From Lachnospiraceae bacterium M18-1 (GTDB taxonomy: Bacteria > Bacillota > Clostridia > Lachnospirales > Lachnospiraceae), in assembly GCA_000403295.2 (NCBI GenBank), contig KE159605.1:1025409-1089408 (forward strand): a stretch of 64,000 nucleotides of DNA. Direction: 5' to 3'. Position numbers and translations under genes: made by a program. Positions 7,019-15,861 of the stretch are shown piece after piece (position 1 is the first letter of the stretch; the number at the start of each line of letters is the position of its first letter). The notes under the pieces were generated by a model. That model had not been told where the DNA came from. It saw nothing but the letters and a program-made list of their open reading frames with translations, and made no database searches.

Positions 7019-9199
7019 TTACGCCGCATCCTTACCGACATCGGGAATCTCCATCAAATCCGCTTCCAGCACATCCGCCAAATACTGCCCGGCAAAGAGG
7101 CCGCCATTGATCCTGACCTTTTTCCTGCGCATGCTGGTATAGGACTCAATCCGTGTTTCACGGCTCTTTTTTGCCAGGTCCCGGTCGCCTTTTGTCAGCC
7201 TCTCCTGGACAACGGCCTGCCATTTCCGTAAAAATGCCGAAGCCTCGCCAATATCCTTTTTCTGCCGGTCATACTCGGTGCGTTTCTGGCGGATCACACC
7301 CCCCGGCTCTACTTCCAGCGTATAATAGGGCTGATCCGGCTGCTCTGTCTTTCTCAGGAACAGGATATAGCTCTCCTGGTTATTGATACGCTCAAAATAT
7401 TCCTTCTTCTTATCAATGCAGTGGTGCAGCGCCTGCCCCTCCTCTAAAATATCCTCGATCTTTTCCGGCGCCAGAATCGTATAGGTCTCATCGCGAAACC
7501 CGTATTTTTCCGGGAGCCTGGGGAGGATATCATTGATGTAGGGATAGGCCTCCGCCAATTCCATGGCGGTTACGGACAGCCGGTTTTGCGCAATGTATTC
7601 CACCAGCTCCTGATGCCGCAGGTAGAGCCTGGATGCCCGGTACACGATCTCATCATGGACATTCATCTTCACGCGCCTTGCCATGGAAAGGTAATCCTTC
7701 CAGGTGGTAAGCACTTGGCGGATGCTGTCATTCTGTCCTTCCTGCTGACGGGTCAGGTAATTCCGGATCTGCACATAGCTCATCCGGTCTTTCACAAAAT
7801 CCAGATCCTTCGGCAGGATATCATTCTGGATAAACCAGCAGATCAGTTCGTCCGACAAGCAGAGCTTCCGTTTCTTTTCCTCCTGCAGCCAACATAGGAA
7901 ATGGATGCCTCCATCCAGTTCCCTGAGCCTCTTCAATTTTGCATTGTCAATCCCCAGTTTTTTCGCAAGCCCTCCTGAAGATTCCCGCCACAACAACTTT
8001 TCCGGATATTCCACCAGCTCTTCTGTCAGCCTCGGCAGGCCGGCCTTTAAGATCTGTTCCAGTACAGGAATCTGCCTCCACGAATGCAGGTATTCCCTTG
8101 GATTTAGCACAGGATTCCTTCTGACCCACTGTACCAGCCCGGTCTCCCTTAATTCCCTGCGCTCCAGGTCAGGGAGCGTCCTTGGATACACGCTTCCTTC
8201 CTTTGGTGCTGGATAATAATTGTAATAGTAATAGAAGCTGTTCCCCCTGCAGTCACTGTCGCCGCCGATCCAACGCAGGCCCCTTCTTTTGAAATCCCCA
8301 AAGTGGTACACCGCCTCCTGGTATTTTTCGTCATACAGGCAGCGCCTGATCTCATCGTAATGGATCTGCGGATTCTGGAAATCTCCCTTTCCTATGGTCA
8401 TCCATACCTCAAACCGCCTCAGAGCCACAATCCCGGGCCTACAGCGCTGGAACAGGTATGCCGTCTCTTTTGGGGTCCAGATATAGCCTGATTTGTCTAC
8501 CGACTTAAACCGGATCTTCTGCCCGCATCTGCTGCAGACACTCTGCTGATTGTATCTCGGGTTCCTGATCCTGACCGTCTGGCCGCAATGCGTGCAGTAT
8601 CCTTCTGTCGCACCGCCTCTCTGGTATTGATAGAAAATATAATGCTCCCTGACAGCTTTCTTTAAAATCCAGGTTTTCCAGTCTTTCGGGAGGGCCGGCA
8701 CCAACCTCATGGCTTCATCCCATGCATCGGTCTTCTTTTTGTCACGGGCAAGCAGGCTCCGCATCCTTACGTCCCGTTGGAACTGGAGCAGATCCTCATA
8801 GGTTCCGCTCTGTACGCCCAGATATCCCTGGATCAGTTCCGCGTCCCCACTGCTTATATAATTACCGGAACCATACATATATTCCGGCCAGTCAAGACGG
8901 TCCAGCATGGAATTCCTCCATTTTCCCGTGTCTGTCTCCCAGGTGATGAACGCATCGGCCTTCCTGTCAAAATACACCACGTATGCCGGGTATCTTGCCC
9001 CTGCCCGGACATGCTCCGCCAGGAATACGGAAACCACCAGGTATCCGTTCTCCACTTTTGCCAGCAGGTAACGCCCATACTGATATTGTTTGGTGGAAAC
9101 CCATTGGCTCACTCTCTGGGGTTCATCCTTTCTTGCAATCTCCCGCAAATACGTCCCTATTTCCGGCGGCATAAGCCCCAGTAATTCCTTTTTCTTCAT
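7019..9199 (-). CDS. PcfJ-like protein (726 aa)
   Basis: Large protein of the PcfJ family, first noted on the enterococcal conjugative plasmid pCF10 and widespread on Firmicute plasmids and ICEs; biochemical function unknown. Marks: a zinc-ribbon-like pair C202/C205 and C222/C225 (CTHC, CSRC), and the characteristic C-terminal block ALHHCIDKKKEYFERI...SYILFLRK...YYTLEV. Start at ATG 9199 because AAGGAGG lies 9 bases upstream; an upstream in-frame GTG has no site. It is 14 bases from the DUF7666 gene. Confidence 0.85.
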   Translation of the reverse strand: MKKKELLGLMPPEIGTYLREIARKDEPQRVSQWVSTKQYQYGRYLLAKVENGYLVVSVFLAEHVRAGARYPAYVVYFDRKADAFITWETDTGKWRNSMLDRLDWPEYMYGSGNYISSGDAELIQGYLGVQSGTYEDLLQFQRDVRMRSLLARDKKKTDAWDEAMRLVPALPKDWKTWILKKAVREHYIFYQYQRGGATEGYCTHCGQTVRIRNPRYNQQSVCSRCGQKIRFKSVDKSGYIWTPKETAYLFQRCRPGIVALRRFEVWMTIGKGDFQNPQIHYDEIRRCLYDEKYQEAVYHFGDFKRRGLRWIGGDSDCRGNSFYYYYNYYPAPKEGSVYPRTLPDLERRELRETGLVQWVRRNPVLNPREYLHSWRQIPVLEQILKAGLPRLTEELVEYPEKLLWRESSGGLAKKLGIDNAKLKRLRELDGGIHFLCWLQEEKKRKLCLSDELICWFIQNDILPKDLDFVKDRMSYVQIRNYLTRQQEGQNDSIRQVLTTWKDYLSMARRVKMNVHDEIVYRASRLYLRHQELVEYIAQNRLSVTAMELAEAYPYINDILPRLPEKYGFRDETYTILAPEKIEDILEEGQALHHCIDKKKEYFERINNQESYILFLRKTEQPDQPYYTLEVEPGGVIRQKRTEYDRQKKDIGEASAFLRKWQAVVQERLTKGDRDLAKKSRETRIESYTSMRRKKVRINGGLFAGQYLADVLEADLMEIPDVGKDAA

Positions 9200-9213
9200 C
9201 TCTTCATTCCTCC

Positions 9214-9747
9214 TTAACACGTTCCGCAGACTCCATAATATCTGTCTGGCTGATATGTTTTCCGGTCAATCCGAAACAGCGCGACCTCCTCGATTTCCGG
9301 ACTTTCCGCCTCTTCTTTCAAGATCACGAGGATGTCCCCCACTTTTCCGGAAGCCTTTGGATCTTTTCCGCGTACCACCGCAAACCCGTCATAAGCCAGT
9401 CCTGTCTCCTTGTGTACCCTGCTATTCCATCTGCGTGTGGGATGGGCGACCATATAGGCGGCCCCCTCTAAAAGCAGCTGCTCCAAAGTGAGACGCCGGA
9501 CCAGACGCAGCTCCGTGCAGGAAATCTTGCTGTCACGGCTGTCCTCGTCCAGGTCTCCGGCCGCATCCACCTCATAATACACGGAGTTTTTCCAGTCCCA
9601 GTAGTAGGAAAGGCAGTCCAACGGGTTTTCTGCACAGTGGAATCCATTCTGGCAGCAATTTGCTTCCGATGTCCGGTTCACCCTGTCTTCCCGAAACCGG
9701 TATCCCAGGCAGGTCAGGTCGCGCCGGAATCCTTTAAATGCCCTCAT
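9214..9747 (-). CDS. DUF7666-like protein (177 aa)
   Basis: The N-terminus FKGFRRDLTCLGYRF followed by GFHCAENPLDCLSYYW matches the layout of the DUF7666 family of phage/plasmid proteins, whose role is unknown. The conserved Cys-His patch (NCCQNGFHC) may bind metal. Its ATG overlaps the stop codon of the upstream PcfK-like gene (ATGA), so it is translationally coupled between PcfK-like and PcfJ. Confidence 0.65.
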   Translation of the reverse strand: MRAFKGFRRDLTCLGYRFREDRVNRTSEANCCQNGFHCAENPLDCLSYYWDWKNSVYYEVDAAGDLDEDSRDSKISCTELRLVRRLTLEQLLLEGAAYMVAHPTRRWNSRVHKETGLAYDGFAVVRGKDPKASGKVGDILVILKEEAESPEIEEVALFRIDRKTYQPDRYYGVCGTC

Positions 9748-10685
9748 TCTGTTCCTCCTTTTGAAGCCGCGTCCGGTCCGGCCAGGAGATCAAATACCGT
9801 AATCTGCCTGCCTTCCAGGTCAGCCTCCGGTTCTCCCGCATGTTCCTCTTCCTTTGCCAGTGTATCCGGTATTTCTTTCTGCTCAGCCGTTTGTTTTTGC
9901 TCTGCCGCCTGATTCTTACCAGCCGTTTGTTTCTGTTCTTCCGACTGCTTCTGCTCTGCCGCTTGCATCTTCTGTGCTGCCCGCTTTTGCTCTGTTGGAT
10001 GCTTTTTCCCGGCCGTTTGACTCTGTTCTGCCGTCTGCTTCGTTTTCTGTGCTGTATCCTTGGCTGCCTTTTTGGGAGATTCCGCATTTTTCCTGTGTTC
10101 CTCTTTCCGTTTCAGCGCGTTCAGGCGTTTTTTCCTTTCCTTCGCCTGTTCCTTCGCTTCCTTCACCTCATCTTCCAGTGCATAATATTCTTCTGCCCAC
10201 TGGTAGACCTTTGTCTCCGCGATCCCTAAACTGAACGCCTGGTTCTGGTTTCCCGTCCGGCCTTTCGGATCCTGCTTTTTCCCAAACTTCTTTTCCCGCT
10301 CCTTTTCCGCCATTTGGTATGCCTGTTTCATAATGTAGTCCATGCATTTCTGGAGCGATTTCTGCTTTTTCAGCACCCGGAATCCAAACAGGATGTCCTC
10401 TTTCGCCCTCTGGATCAGGTACTGTGCAACCAGGTCGGTAAAGAGCTGGTCTTTCAAATGCCACATCTCTTCCCGCAGCTTTTCCGCTGCCGATGTATAC
10501 TTCTTTTCTGACATGGGAATCTCTGCAAGCAGGAACCTCTTCCCGCTGATAAAATCCTCCACGTCCTGCTCCGGCACCAGACGCTCCGCGGCTAACAGTC
10601 TCAGTTCGGGGAAATTCTGCGCCATCCTGAGGTGCGCTGCCATCGCGTTTAATTCTTCCGTATTATGTATGACTTTCTCGTACAT
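9744..10685 (-). CDS. PcfK-like protein (AcrIIA9-related family) with Gln/Lys-rich tail
   Basis: Residues 1-180 match the PcfK-like layout: an N-terminal helical region, then FTDLVAQYLIQRAKED, KSLQKCMDYIMKQA and KVYQWAEEYYAL. Members of this family include the type II-A anti-CRISPR AcrIIA9, but inhibition of Cas9 is shown only for a few, so it should not be assumed here. Residues 185-290 are a low-complexity Lys/Gln/Glu/Ala repeat (EQKQTA-type units), probably an extended coil. PcfK-like and PcfJ genes are commonly neighbours, as here. Confidence 0.72.
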   Translation of the reverse strand: MYEKVIHNTEELNAMAAHLRMAQNFPELRLLAAERLVPEQDVEDFISGKRFLLAEIPMSEKKYTSAAEKLREEMWHLKDQLFTDLVAQYLIQRAKEDILFGFRVLKKQKSLQKCMDYIMKQAYQMAEKEREKKFGKKQDPKGRTGNQNQAFSLGIAETKVYQWAEEYYALEDEVKEAKEQAKERKKRLNALKRKEEHRKNAESPKKAAKDTAQKTKQTAEQSQTAGKKHPTEQKRAAQKMQAAEQKQSEEQKQTAGKNQAAEQKQTAEQKEIPDTLAKEEEHAGEPEADLEGRQITVFDLLAGPDAASKGGTE

Positions 10686-10707
10686 TCTTGAATCCTCCTT
10701 TTGAACG

Positions 10708-10735
10708 AAAAATGGAGAGCCTTTCGACCCTCCAT
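10708..10735 (-). terminator. Terminator-like hairpin just upstream of the PcfK-like gene
   Basis: ATGGAG...CTCCAT stem followed on the minus strand by TTTTT, then the PcfK-like ribosome site. It lies inside the operon (the upstream stop codon is at 10740), so it may act as an attenuator or set relative expression. Confidence 0.55.
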
Positions 10736-10739
10736 CGTT

Positions 10740-11165
10740 TTACGCAGCTTCTGCCTGCCTCTGCATCGCTGCCTCCATCTCTTTCATCTCCCGCTCCACT
10801 TCGTGCGCGATCCGCCTGCGCTCGGCCTCGTCTTCTTCCAGAAGGCCGATCAGTTCCACCAGGATCCGGTTGCACCATTTATTGGACTTCCATTTTTCCG
10901 AGAGTTTCCTTGTCTCTTCTACGATCGCTTCCCAGTCCGCCTTCTTCATCTCCAGGTTCCGGTACCGCTTATAGACTTCATAGCATTCCTTCATCACCTG
11001 TGGGACCGGCACTTTCGCCGCCTCATCCAGGTTGGAGAGGAGCCCCATCAGCATCCGGTGGTAATCATGCTTCTTACAGAGCTGCTCGATCCCTGACCCG
11101 GACCTGCCTAAATAAAGTGACATGAAGTCGTTAAAGATCGCTGCGATCCTGCTTTGGTCTACCAT
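10740..11165 (-). CDS. Hypothetical protein (141 aa), helical
   Basis: Start at ATG 11165 after AAAGGAG (MVDQSRIAAIFNDFMSLYL). Predicted almost fully helical with a long charged C-terminal helix rich in Glu/Arg (EEDEAERRRIAHEVEREM), suggesting a coiled coil. No family recognised. It overlaps the end of the HTH gene upstream by about 35 bases in another frame. Confidence 0.65.
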   Translation of the reverse strand: MVDQSRIAAIFNDFMSLYLGRSGSGIEQLCKKHDYHRMLMGLLSNLDEAAKVPVPQVMKECYEVYKRYRNLEMKKADWEAIVEETRKLSEKWKSNKWCNRILVELIGLLEEDEAERRRIAHEVEREMKEMEAAMQRQAEAA

Positions 11166-11472
11166 ACATGTTCTCCTTTCGTTCCTTTGCTTTCTCAATC
11201 CTTCTTTTTGCCGTGGACGGGTAACAGCCAAAGGCATTAGAGATCTCTTCCAATGTATACCCTGCCATCCGGAGCCGGTACATGGCATTCCCCGCCGCCT
11301 CTTTTCCCATCCCTTCCGTTTGTTCTTCCGTCAGCTTCTTCTTTAAAATCTTCCTGCACAGCGGATGCCCTGGCCCATACTTGTAGAGCAGTTTGGACTC
11401 TGCCGCATCCACGCCGCATAAGATTGCGATCAGCAGGCAGTGATAGCCGCTGTCCTCGTTCCAGTCTGACAT
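11131..11472 (-). CDS. Small sigma-like / helix-turn-helix protein (113 aa)
   Basis: The C-terminal half carries a clear HTH of the sigma-70 region 4 / resolvase type: AGYTLEEISNAFGCYPST, then AKRRIEKAKERK. The N-terminal half has HCLLIAILCGVDAAESKLLY. Likely DNA-binding. Start chosen at ATG 11470-11472, 8 bases after a GGCGG site. Could be an element regulator or a DNA-binding accessory factor. Confidence 0.62.
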   Translation of the reverse strand: MSDWNEDSGYHCLLIAILCGVDAAESKLLYKYGPGHPLCRKILKKKLTEEQTEGMGKEAAGNAMYRLRMAGYTLEEISNAFGCYPSTAKRRIEKAKERKENMYGRPKQDRSDL

Positions 11473-11549
11473 AGTACACACCGCCTTTATGAATGGCCCA
11501 TCCGCCGTCTCCCCGACAGCGTGCCGGAATGCCCTTACGGACAGGTGCT

Positions 11550-11858
11550 TTACCGCAGGTTCTCATCCAGCATCCGGACGATTTCGTCCATATCCTGGCG
11601 CCCGATCTCTTCCAGCATCAGATCCAGGCTCAGATATGAGGACAGGTTCTTTAGGAATTCCTTCTCCCTGTGGACGGTCAGCAATACGAAGATAAATTCG
11701 TGCAGGCCGTTTTCTGCCAGGGAATGGATGATGTTCCTTGTAACCACCATGTCCAGGTCACAGCCCGGCGTGCAGATCAGCTGCCAGTACCCGCCGTACC
11801 TTTGGATCCACTTCAGAAGTTTCCTGCTGCGTTTTCCTGCTTTTTTGTTCCTGTGCAT
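11550..11858 (-). CDS. Small basic hypothetical protein (102 aa)
   Basis: Starts MHRNKKAGKRSRKLLKWIQ after GGGAGG at good spacing. The N-terminus is strongly basic; the rest is helical (TRNIIHSLAENGLHEFIFVL). No family recognised. Confidence 0.6.
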   Translation of the reverse strand: MHRNKKAGKRSRKLLKWIQRYGGYWQLICTPGCDLDMVVTRNIIHSLAENGLHEFIFVLLTVHREKEFLKNLSSYLSLDLMLEEIGRQDMDEIVRMLDENLR

Positions 11859-12175
11859 TCTTTTTTCCTCCCAATAAACATAGGTTCTGCGCATACCATC
11901 CTTTTTGCGCTGTCTTTTTTATACATCTTTACCACGGCCTCCGCCAGGTATTGGTCCGGATCCGTCCTTACTACGATGCCGCCAAAGTCTGTGCCAAGCA
12001 TCCGCAGGTCTTCCCTGCTGCCGCCGTTTATGGATTTTACGACCCCAAAATCCTTCCGGCCGCAGGATGCGATATACAGATCCGTCTCCGCATCCAGATG
12101 GAATCCGATCTTTGCGCCCTTTACGATGTCATACTTTCCTGCCATCAAAACAGACAGCTTCCATTTCTTACCCAC
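11813..12175 (-). CDS. Hypothetical protein (~120 aa)
   Basis: Contains KYDIVKGAKIGFHLDAETDLYIASCGRKDFGVVKSI and VVRTDPDQYLAEAVVKMY. No family recognised. A GTG at 12173-12175 with a GAGAAG site overlaps the stop codon of the upstream gene (GTGGGTAA), the typical layout of coupled genes; an ATG at 12145 is the alternative. It overlaps the start of the next gene by 46 bases. Confidence 0.55.
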   Translation of the reverse strand: MGKKWKLSVLMAGKYDIVKGAKIGFHLDAETDLYIASCGRKDFGVVKSINGGSREDLRMLGTDFGGIVVRTDPDQYLAEAVVKMYKKDSAKRMVCAEPMFIGRKKECTGTKKQENAAGNF

Positions 12176-12632
12176 AGAACTTCTCCCGTCTCCCAAACAT
12201 GGGGTAGCTGGTCAGGATCCGAAATCCCCAGTCCGCGTCCGCATCCTTTACAAGCACCAGGCGTGCTTTCCGTAAGTTCTCTTCCAGCCGTTCCTCTCCT
12301 TTTCGGAACCCGTACCCGATGGTCCTGGAGAAATGCCCGGCCAGTGAAATGCAGTCATCCCCGCCATACCTCAGCCATGTGGTGATCCCCGGGTCGAAGA
12401 AGCTCTTCATGATCCCCTTTACCACAGCGTCTGCCACTTCCCTGTCCCAATAGGATGTGGCATAACGGATGTCTTCTTTCGTCAGCCGCGTCTTTAAGGC
12501 CAGCAGCTGGATGTCTGCGTGCCTGCGCAGCGTATGTCCGCCGTAAAGCCCGACCTGATCCAGGTTCTCCCGGATCGTCTGCAGCGTGCTTTCCACCGTC
12601 TCCCGCGGGATATCAGCAAATAAGTCCACCAT
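12168..12632 (-). CDS. Hypothetical protein (154 aa), first gene of a regulated transcript
   Basis: Starts MVDLFADIPRETVESTLQTI after AAAGGAG. Contains RYATSYWDREVADAVVKGIMK and YGGDDCISLAGHF. No family recognised. It is the first gene behind the promoter at 12,985-13,013 and its ~350-base leader with two terminator-like hairpins, and probably heads the operon that runs through PcfK and PcfJ. Confidence 0.65.
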   Translation of the reverse strand: MVDLFADIPRETVESTLQTIRENLDQVGLYGGHTLRRHADIQLLALKTRLTKEDIRYATSYWDREVADAVVKGIMKSFFDPGITTWLRYGGDDCISLAGHFSRTIGYGFRKGEERLEENLRKARLVLVKDADADWGFRILTSYPMFGRREKFCG

Positions 12633-12692
12633 AAGTACTCCTTTCTTTTCATGGATATACAGGTACTGATACCCCGGCGGATACCAGTACAT

Positions 12693-12724
12693 AAAAAAAG
12701 AAGGAGCTCTCCCCCTTTCTTCTG
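12693..12724 (-). terminator. Second leader hairpin with U7 tract
   Basis: Imperfect stem AGAAAGGGGGA/TCCTTCT followed on the minus strand by TTTTTTT, 60 bases before the start codon at 12632. The stem contains bulges, so it may be weak. Confidence 0.45.
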
Positions 12725-12831
12725 TACAGCCTGCGGATCTTTCTCGTCTCCGCCTCTTCGTTATTTTTTTCGTTCCCTTTATCCGGATTAGCTCGTTCCT
12801 CCTTCCCTTTTGCAAAGCAATCCCAAAACGC

Positions 12832-12874
12832 AAAAAAAGACACCAAAAATCATCCCTGAATTTTTGATGTCTTT
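12832..12874 (-). terminator. First leader hairpin: strong intrinsic terminator/attenuator
   Basis: On the minus strand AAAGACATCAAAAAT and ATTTTTGGTGTCTTT form a near-perfect 15-bp stem followed by TTTT. It lies between promoter and first gene, so transcription must pass it. The 3' arm GGTGTCTTTTTTTG recurs in the leader at 28.3 kb. Confidence 0.75.
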
Positions 12875-12984
12875 CTGTTTTTTGCCAGGCTAAGCCTTAA
12901 ATTTATCTCCCAGTCATCTTCTGGAACAAACACACTTACTGCTACATTTTAAGATACTCATGCGCAAAAATCTAATCCGCTTAT

Positions 12985-13033
12985 AGAATAGCACAATATA
13001 TAGAAATGGTCAATCCCTAAATTCAATATATTG
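12985..13033 (-). promoter_or_regulatory. Element promoter P1 with AT-rich palindromic operators
   Basis: TTGACC (13008-13013), 17-base spacer, TATTCT (12985-12990). The spacer holds TATATATTGTG, and a perfect palindrome CAATATATTG lies at 13024-13033 upstream of the -35. The arrangement is nearly superimposable on the promoter at 32,807-32,860. Confidence 0.78.
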
Positions 13034-13577
13034 TATCTCTACCTTTTATATAAATAATAAACTCGAATGTCCTCTCTGATTATTTATTTGTTTTTTTACT
13101 TTCTGAATCGCATGGCCATATGCTGCATGTGTCTTCGAGTCGAACATACCATGATTAACCGTAACCGGAAAGGAATTCCTATCTGCATCACCAAAGAACT
13201 TCTCATCGACGTCCTGTATCCCATATCAAGCAGGCCCTACCGTACAAATGACATATTTGCATGGTAGTTTATGGATATCATCATCTTTGCTTCTCCAGTC
13301 TTACACCAATACAGTATTCTGCCAGAAACTTAAAAGGTCAGCATATGGTGGATGAGCCCTCTTTTTGAATGAAACTCCTCGTAAATAAAGCTACGAGATA
13401 TCAATCCGAGACTCGCTTCGCTCGTCATTGGTTTGTCACGCAATAAAATCTGCTGGGAATTAGATCCTGAGAGATTATATCGACTGCATCCAAGAGTGTG
13501 AAAACTACATTTAGAACCAGTCCCACCAGATCGGATAAATATTTTTTACTATTGTCCCATTAATTTTATGAAAATAT
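13034..13577. other. Gene-free AT-rich region
   Basis: About 540 bases between promoter P1 and the DUF262 gene. A 66-codon plus-strand frame at 13067-13267 has no ribosome site and no recognisable protein. Nothing else identified. Confidence 0.5.
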
Positions 13578-15323
13578 TTAATTTTTTACTTCTTTAAGAT
13601 CTGAACCTTCTCGAATATATTTTTTTCCATCGTACAGCTGACCTGATTGCGCTGTGATAGTAATCACGATCAATGATCTTTTTTGTATAGTAACTATTTC
13701 ATAGCTTTTCAAATTTTCTTTTAATTCATTTGAAATTGGTTCTTTATCTATTCTTGCTTTAAAGGCATTCATCATACAGTCAACTGATTTATAATGTACA
13801 TCTGCTTCAGCATCTATTCCTACCACTCTATGCGAATTATATTTATATGCATTTCTTTTATAATGATTAGACCAATCATTATAATCTTTTTCATTATCAG
13901 CCACGCCGACAATAATCATTCCTAAACTATCTGGATTTCTTTTAATATTTGCCATTGCCGTTGCCACTTTAGCCATCTGGCTAATATTGCGATAATTTAT
14001 TTTTCCTTCATTATGTCTATATCTTGTGGGGGTATTAAAATAGGTGAGACCTATTTTATATTCCGTGTACCTAGTTTCTGTTGATGACAAATTCAATCTT
14101 GATATTACATCTCTAGCCACTTTTGATTCAGTTTCTACATTAACTAAATACGAAGCAATTAAATCTGTAAAAAGCTTAACTGTATTAATTTCCGCTATAT
14201 AATCCACTGTTTTTTTCTCTTCAAGTTTACCCAAAATAAGCTGTTTTGCATTCGACACTGTATCTGTAAAACCTTTATAATCACCTATAGCTTTACTTTC
14301 AAAGTATACCTGTAACATAGTTACAAAGAATACCATGAACATATCAGTTTTCCTTCTATCATCTGTAAAAAGCATATTTGATATATTCGTTTTAGCTTCA
14401 TCACAAATTAGATCTATTTCATTAAATACTTGTATAAATAGTGTCTTGAGATTATCAAAACATTCCTGTAACTTTTTATCAGCTATTTTTCCATTCTCAG
14501 TTTTTTCATCATACAAATTATCTAATATAGAAGAACTAATTACAGATGTCGGTCGATCTAACAAAAAGGCTCCTAATAAAATTGCTATAATCTCCTCATC
14601 TCTCGACTTTCGCAACAAATCTTCTGTTAATATACCATGTCTTCTCCAAAAGACATTTTCGATATTAATGCCATAATCTAATCCCTTATTACTCAAGCTA
14701 ATTTCAGGCATGATTTCTAGTGTTACAATATCATGCAATGTTTTACCGCCTCGTATTGTACTAGAAATCTCTCTAACCAATTGCGAAAATTTATTCAGTG
14801 CCCCCGCCTGTCGTAAATCATGTTTGGAAAGCTTTGTTCCTGTAGAATTAAGACGTTTAAATATTTCGTCAATAATAATCGCATCATGTGAAGTCGAAAT
14901 GATAGGCAATTTGTATCCTCTAAATTCTTTACAAATTTGCCTATCAAGCACTGGTTTTCTTTGACTCAATTTTCCTTCTTGATACAAATCAAGAGTACCA
15001 GTAGCACATTTTATATCAAAGTACCCTGTTTTTCCATTAATACTAATAGGGAATTCTCCAAGCATAAATGAAATAATTGAATTTATTCGCTGAAGTCCAT
15101 CAATTATACCATATGTAGTATTGCCTTCTCTTCCGTTATATTCGGCCATCATAATATTGGGTATTGGAAATGCTTTCATTAAAGAATCAATAAATAATAT
15201 TTTATCATCCAAACTCCAGACCAGTTTTCTTTGATATCTTTGATCTACAAACAATTCATTTTTTGTATAAGAATCCATAACGTCATTTATAGTCCAGCCA
15301 TCAACATCTAATTTTTTTCCCAT
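13578..15323 (-). CDS. DUF262 + AlbA_2 (Schlafen-like) fusion, probable phage-defence protein (581 aa)
   Basis: Residues about 10-330 form a DUF262/GmrSD-N-type domain: QRYQRKLVW near 30 and IIDGLQR at 73-79, a variant of the usual DGQQR nucleotide-binding motif. Residues 417-581 look like an AlbA_2/Schlafen DNA- or RNA-binding domain: TEYKIGL, AKVATAMANIK, MIIVGVAD and the closing IREGSDLKEV. DUF262 is the NTPase half of GmrSD and is common in abortive-infection and type IV restriction systems; AlbA_2 also occurs in defence proteins. Base composition is far more AT-rich than the backbone genes, as expected of cargo. Confidence 0.72.
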   Translation of the reverse strand: MGKKLDVDGWTINDVMDSYTKNELFVDQRYQRKLVWSLDDKILFIDSLMKAFPIPNIMMAEYNGREGNTTYGIIDGLQRINSIISFMLGEFPISINGKTGYFDIKCATGTLDLYQEGKLSQRKPVLDRQICKEFRGYKLPIISTSHDAIIIDEIFKRLNSTGTKLSKHDLRQAGALNKFSQLVREISSTIRGGKTLHDIVTLEIMPEISLSNKGLDYGINIENVFWRRHGILTEDLLRKSRDEEIIAILLGAFLLDRPTSVISSSILDNLYDEKTENGKIADKKLQECFDNLKTLFIQVFNEIDLICDEAKTNISNMLFTDDRRKTDMFMVFFVTMLQVYFESKAIGDYKGFTDTVSNAKQLILGKLEEKKTVDYIAEINTVKLFTDLIASYLVNVETESKVARDVISRLNLSSTETRYTEYKIGLTYFNTPTRYRHNEGKINYRNISQMAKVATAMANIKRNPDSLGMIIVGVADNEKDYNDWSNHYKRNAYKYNSHRVVGIDAEADVHYKSVDCMMNAFKARIDKEPISNELKENLKSYEIVTIQKRSLIVITITAQSGQLYDGKKYIREGSDLKEVKN

Positions 15324-15861
15324 TCTATTGTCCTCTTTCGTTCATTAATATTTAATTTCAGATTATTGTACCAGATAACTCATTTTTAATGCGAAAATGA
15401 GTTAATATTATTTTATCACAAATATATTATTTGCTACCTAAAATACCAAAATCTAAGATGAATTTACGAAGTTACAAAAGTGTAAATTGTCCATGCTATT
15501 TTCAACTTGATTCTTCTAATTAATTACTGGCTTGCGTTATTCCGTTCCCACGATATGTTAAACAGATCAGCGCTTGAAAGATATGATATTTTCTTTCCCA
15601 CTGGTCATTTTTACATAAATATCGCTTCATTTTTGTCATATCTGTAAATACTCTGTCTGATTGCACTGTTTTTTTCTGTACTTTACAACAATGGGAAAAA
15701 AATCTTACACACTTGATTGCCCTCCCGTATTTCTTTTTAGATTGTTATTTGTAGCACGAACAAGGTTTTTTCGCATATCTGACAGTTCCAAAAACACCCC
15801 ATCTCCCCATAATTTCCACTTTTAAAAAGCATTTGGATAAATAAAATCTCTTGATTTAATA
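15324..15861. other. AT-rich intergenic region
   Basis: About 540 bases between the two AT-rich cargo genes. No gene, tRNA or clear repeat seen. It presumably holds the promoter of the DUF262 gene, but no unambiguous -35/-10 pair was picked. Confidence 0.5.

Noticed and set aside
9744..10685. Calling the PcfK-like protein an anti-CRISPR (AcrIIA9)
   Set aside because: Family relation is plausible, but most members are untested and no Cas genes are in the window; only noted as a possibility.
13067..13267. Plus-strand frame of 66 codons between promoter P1 and the DUF262 gene
   Set aside because: No ribosome site, no recognisable protein pattern and AT-rich composition that yields frames by chance.
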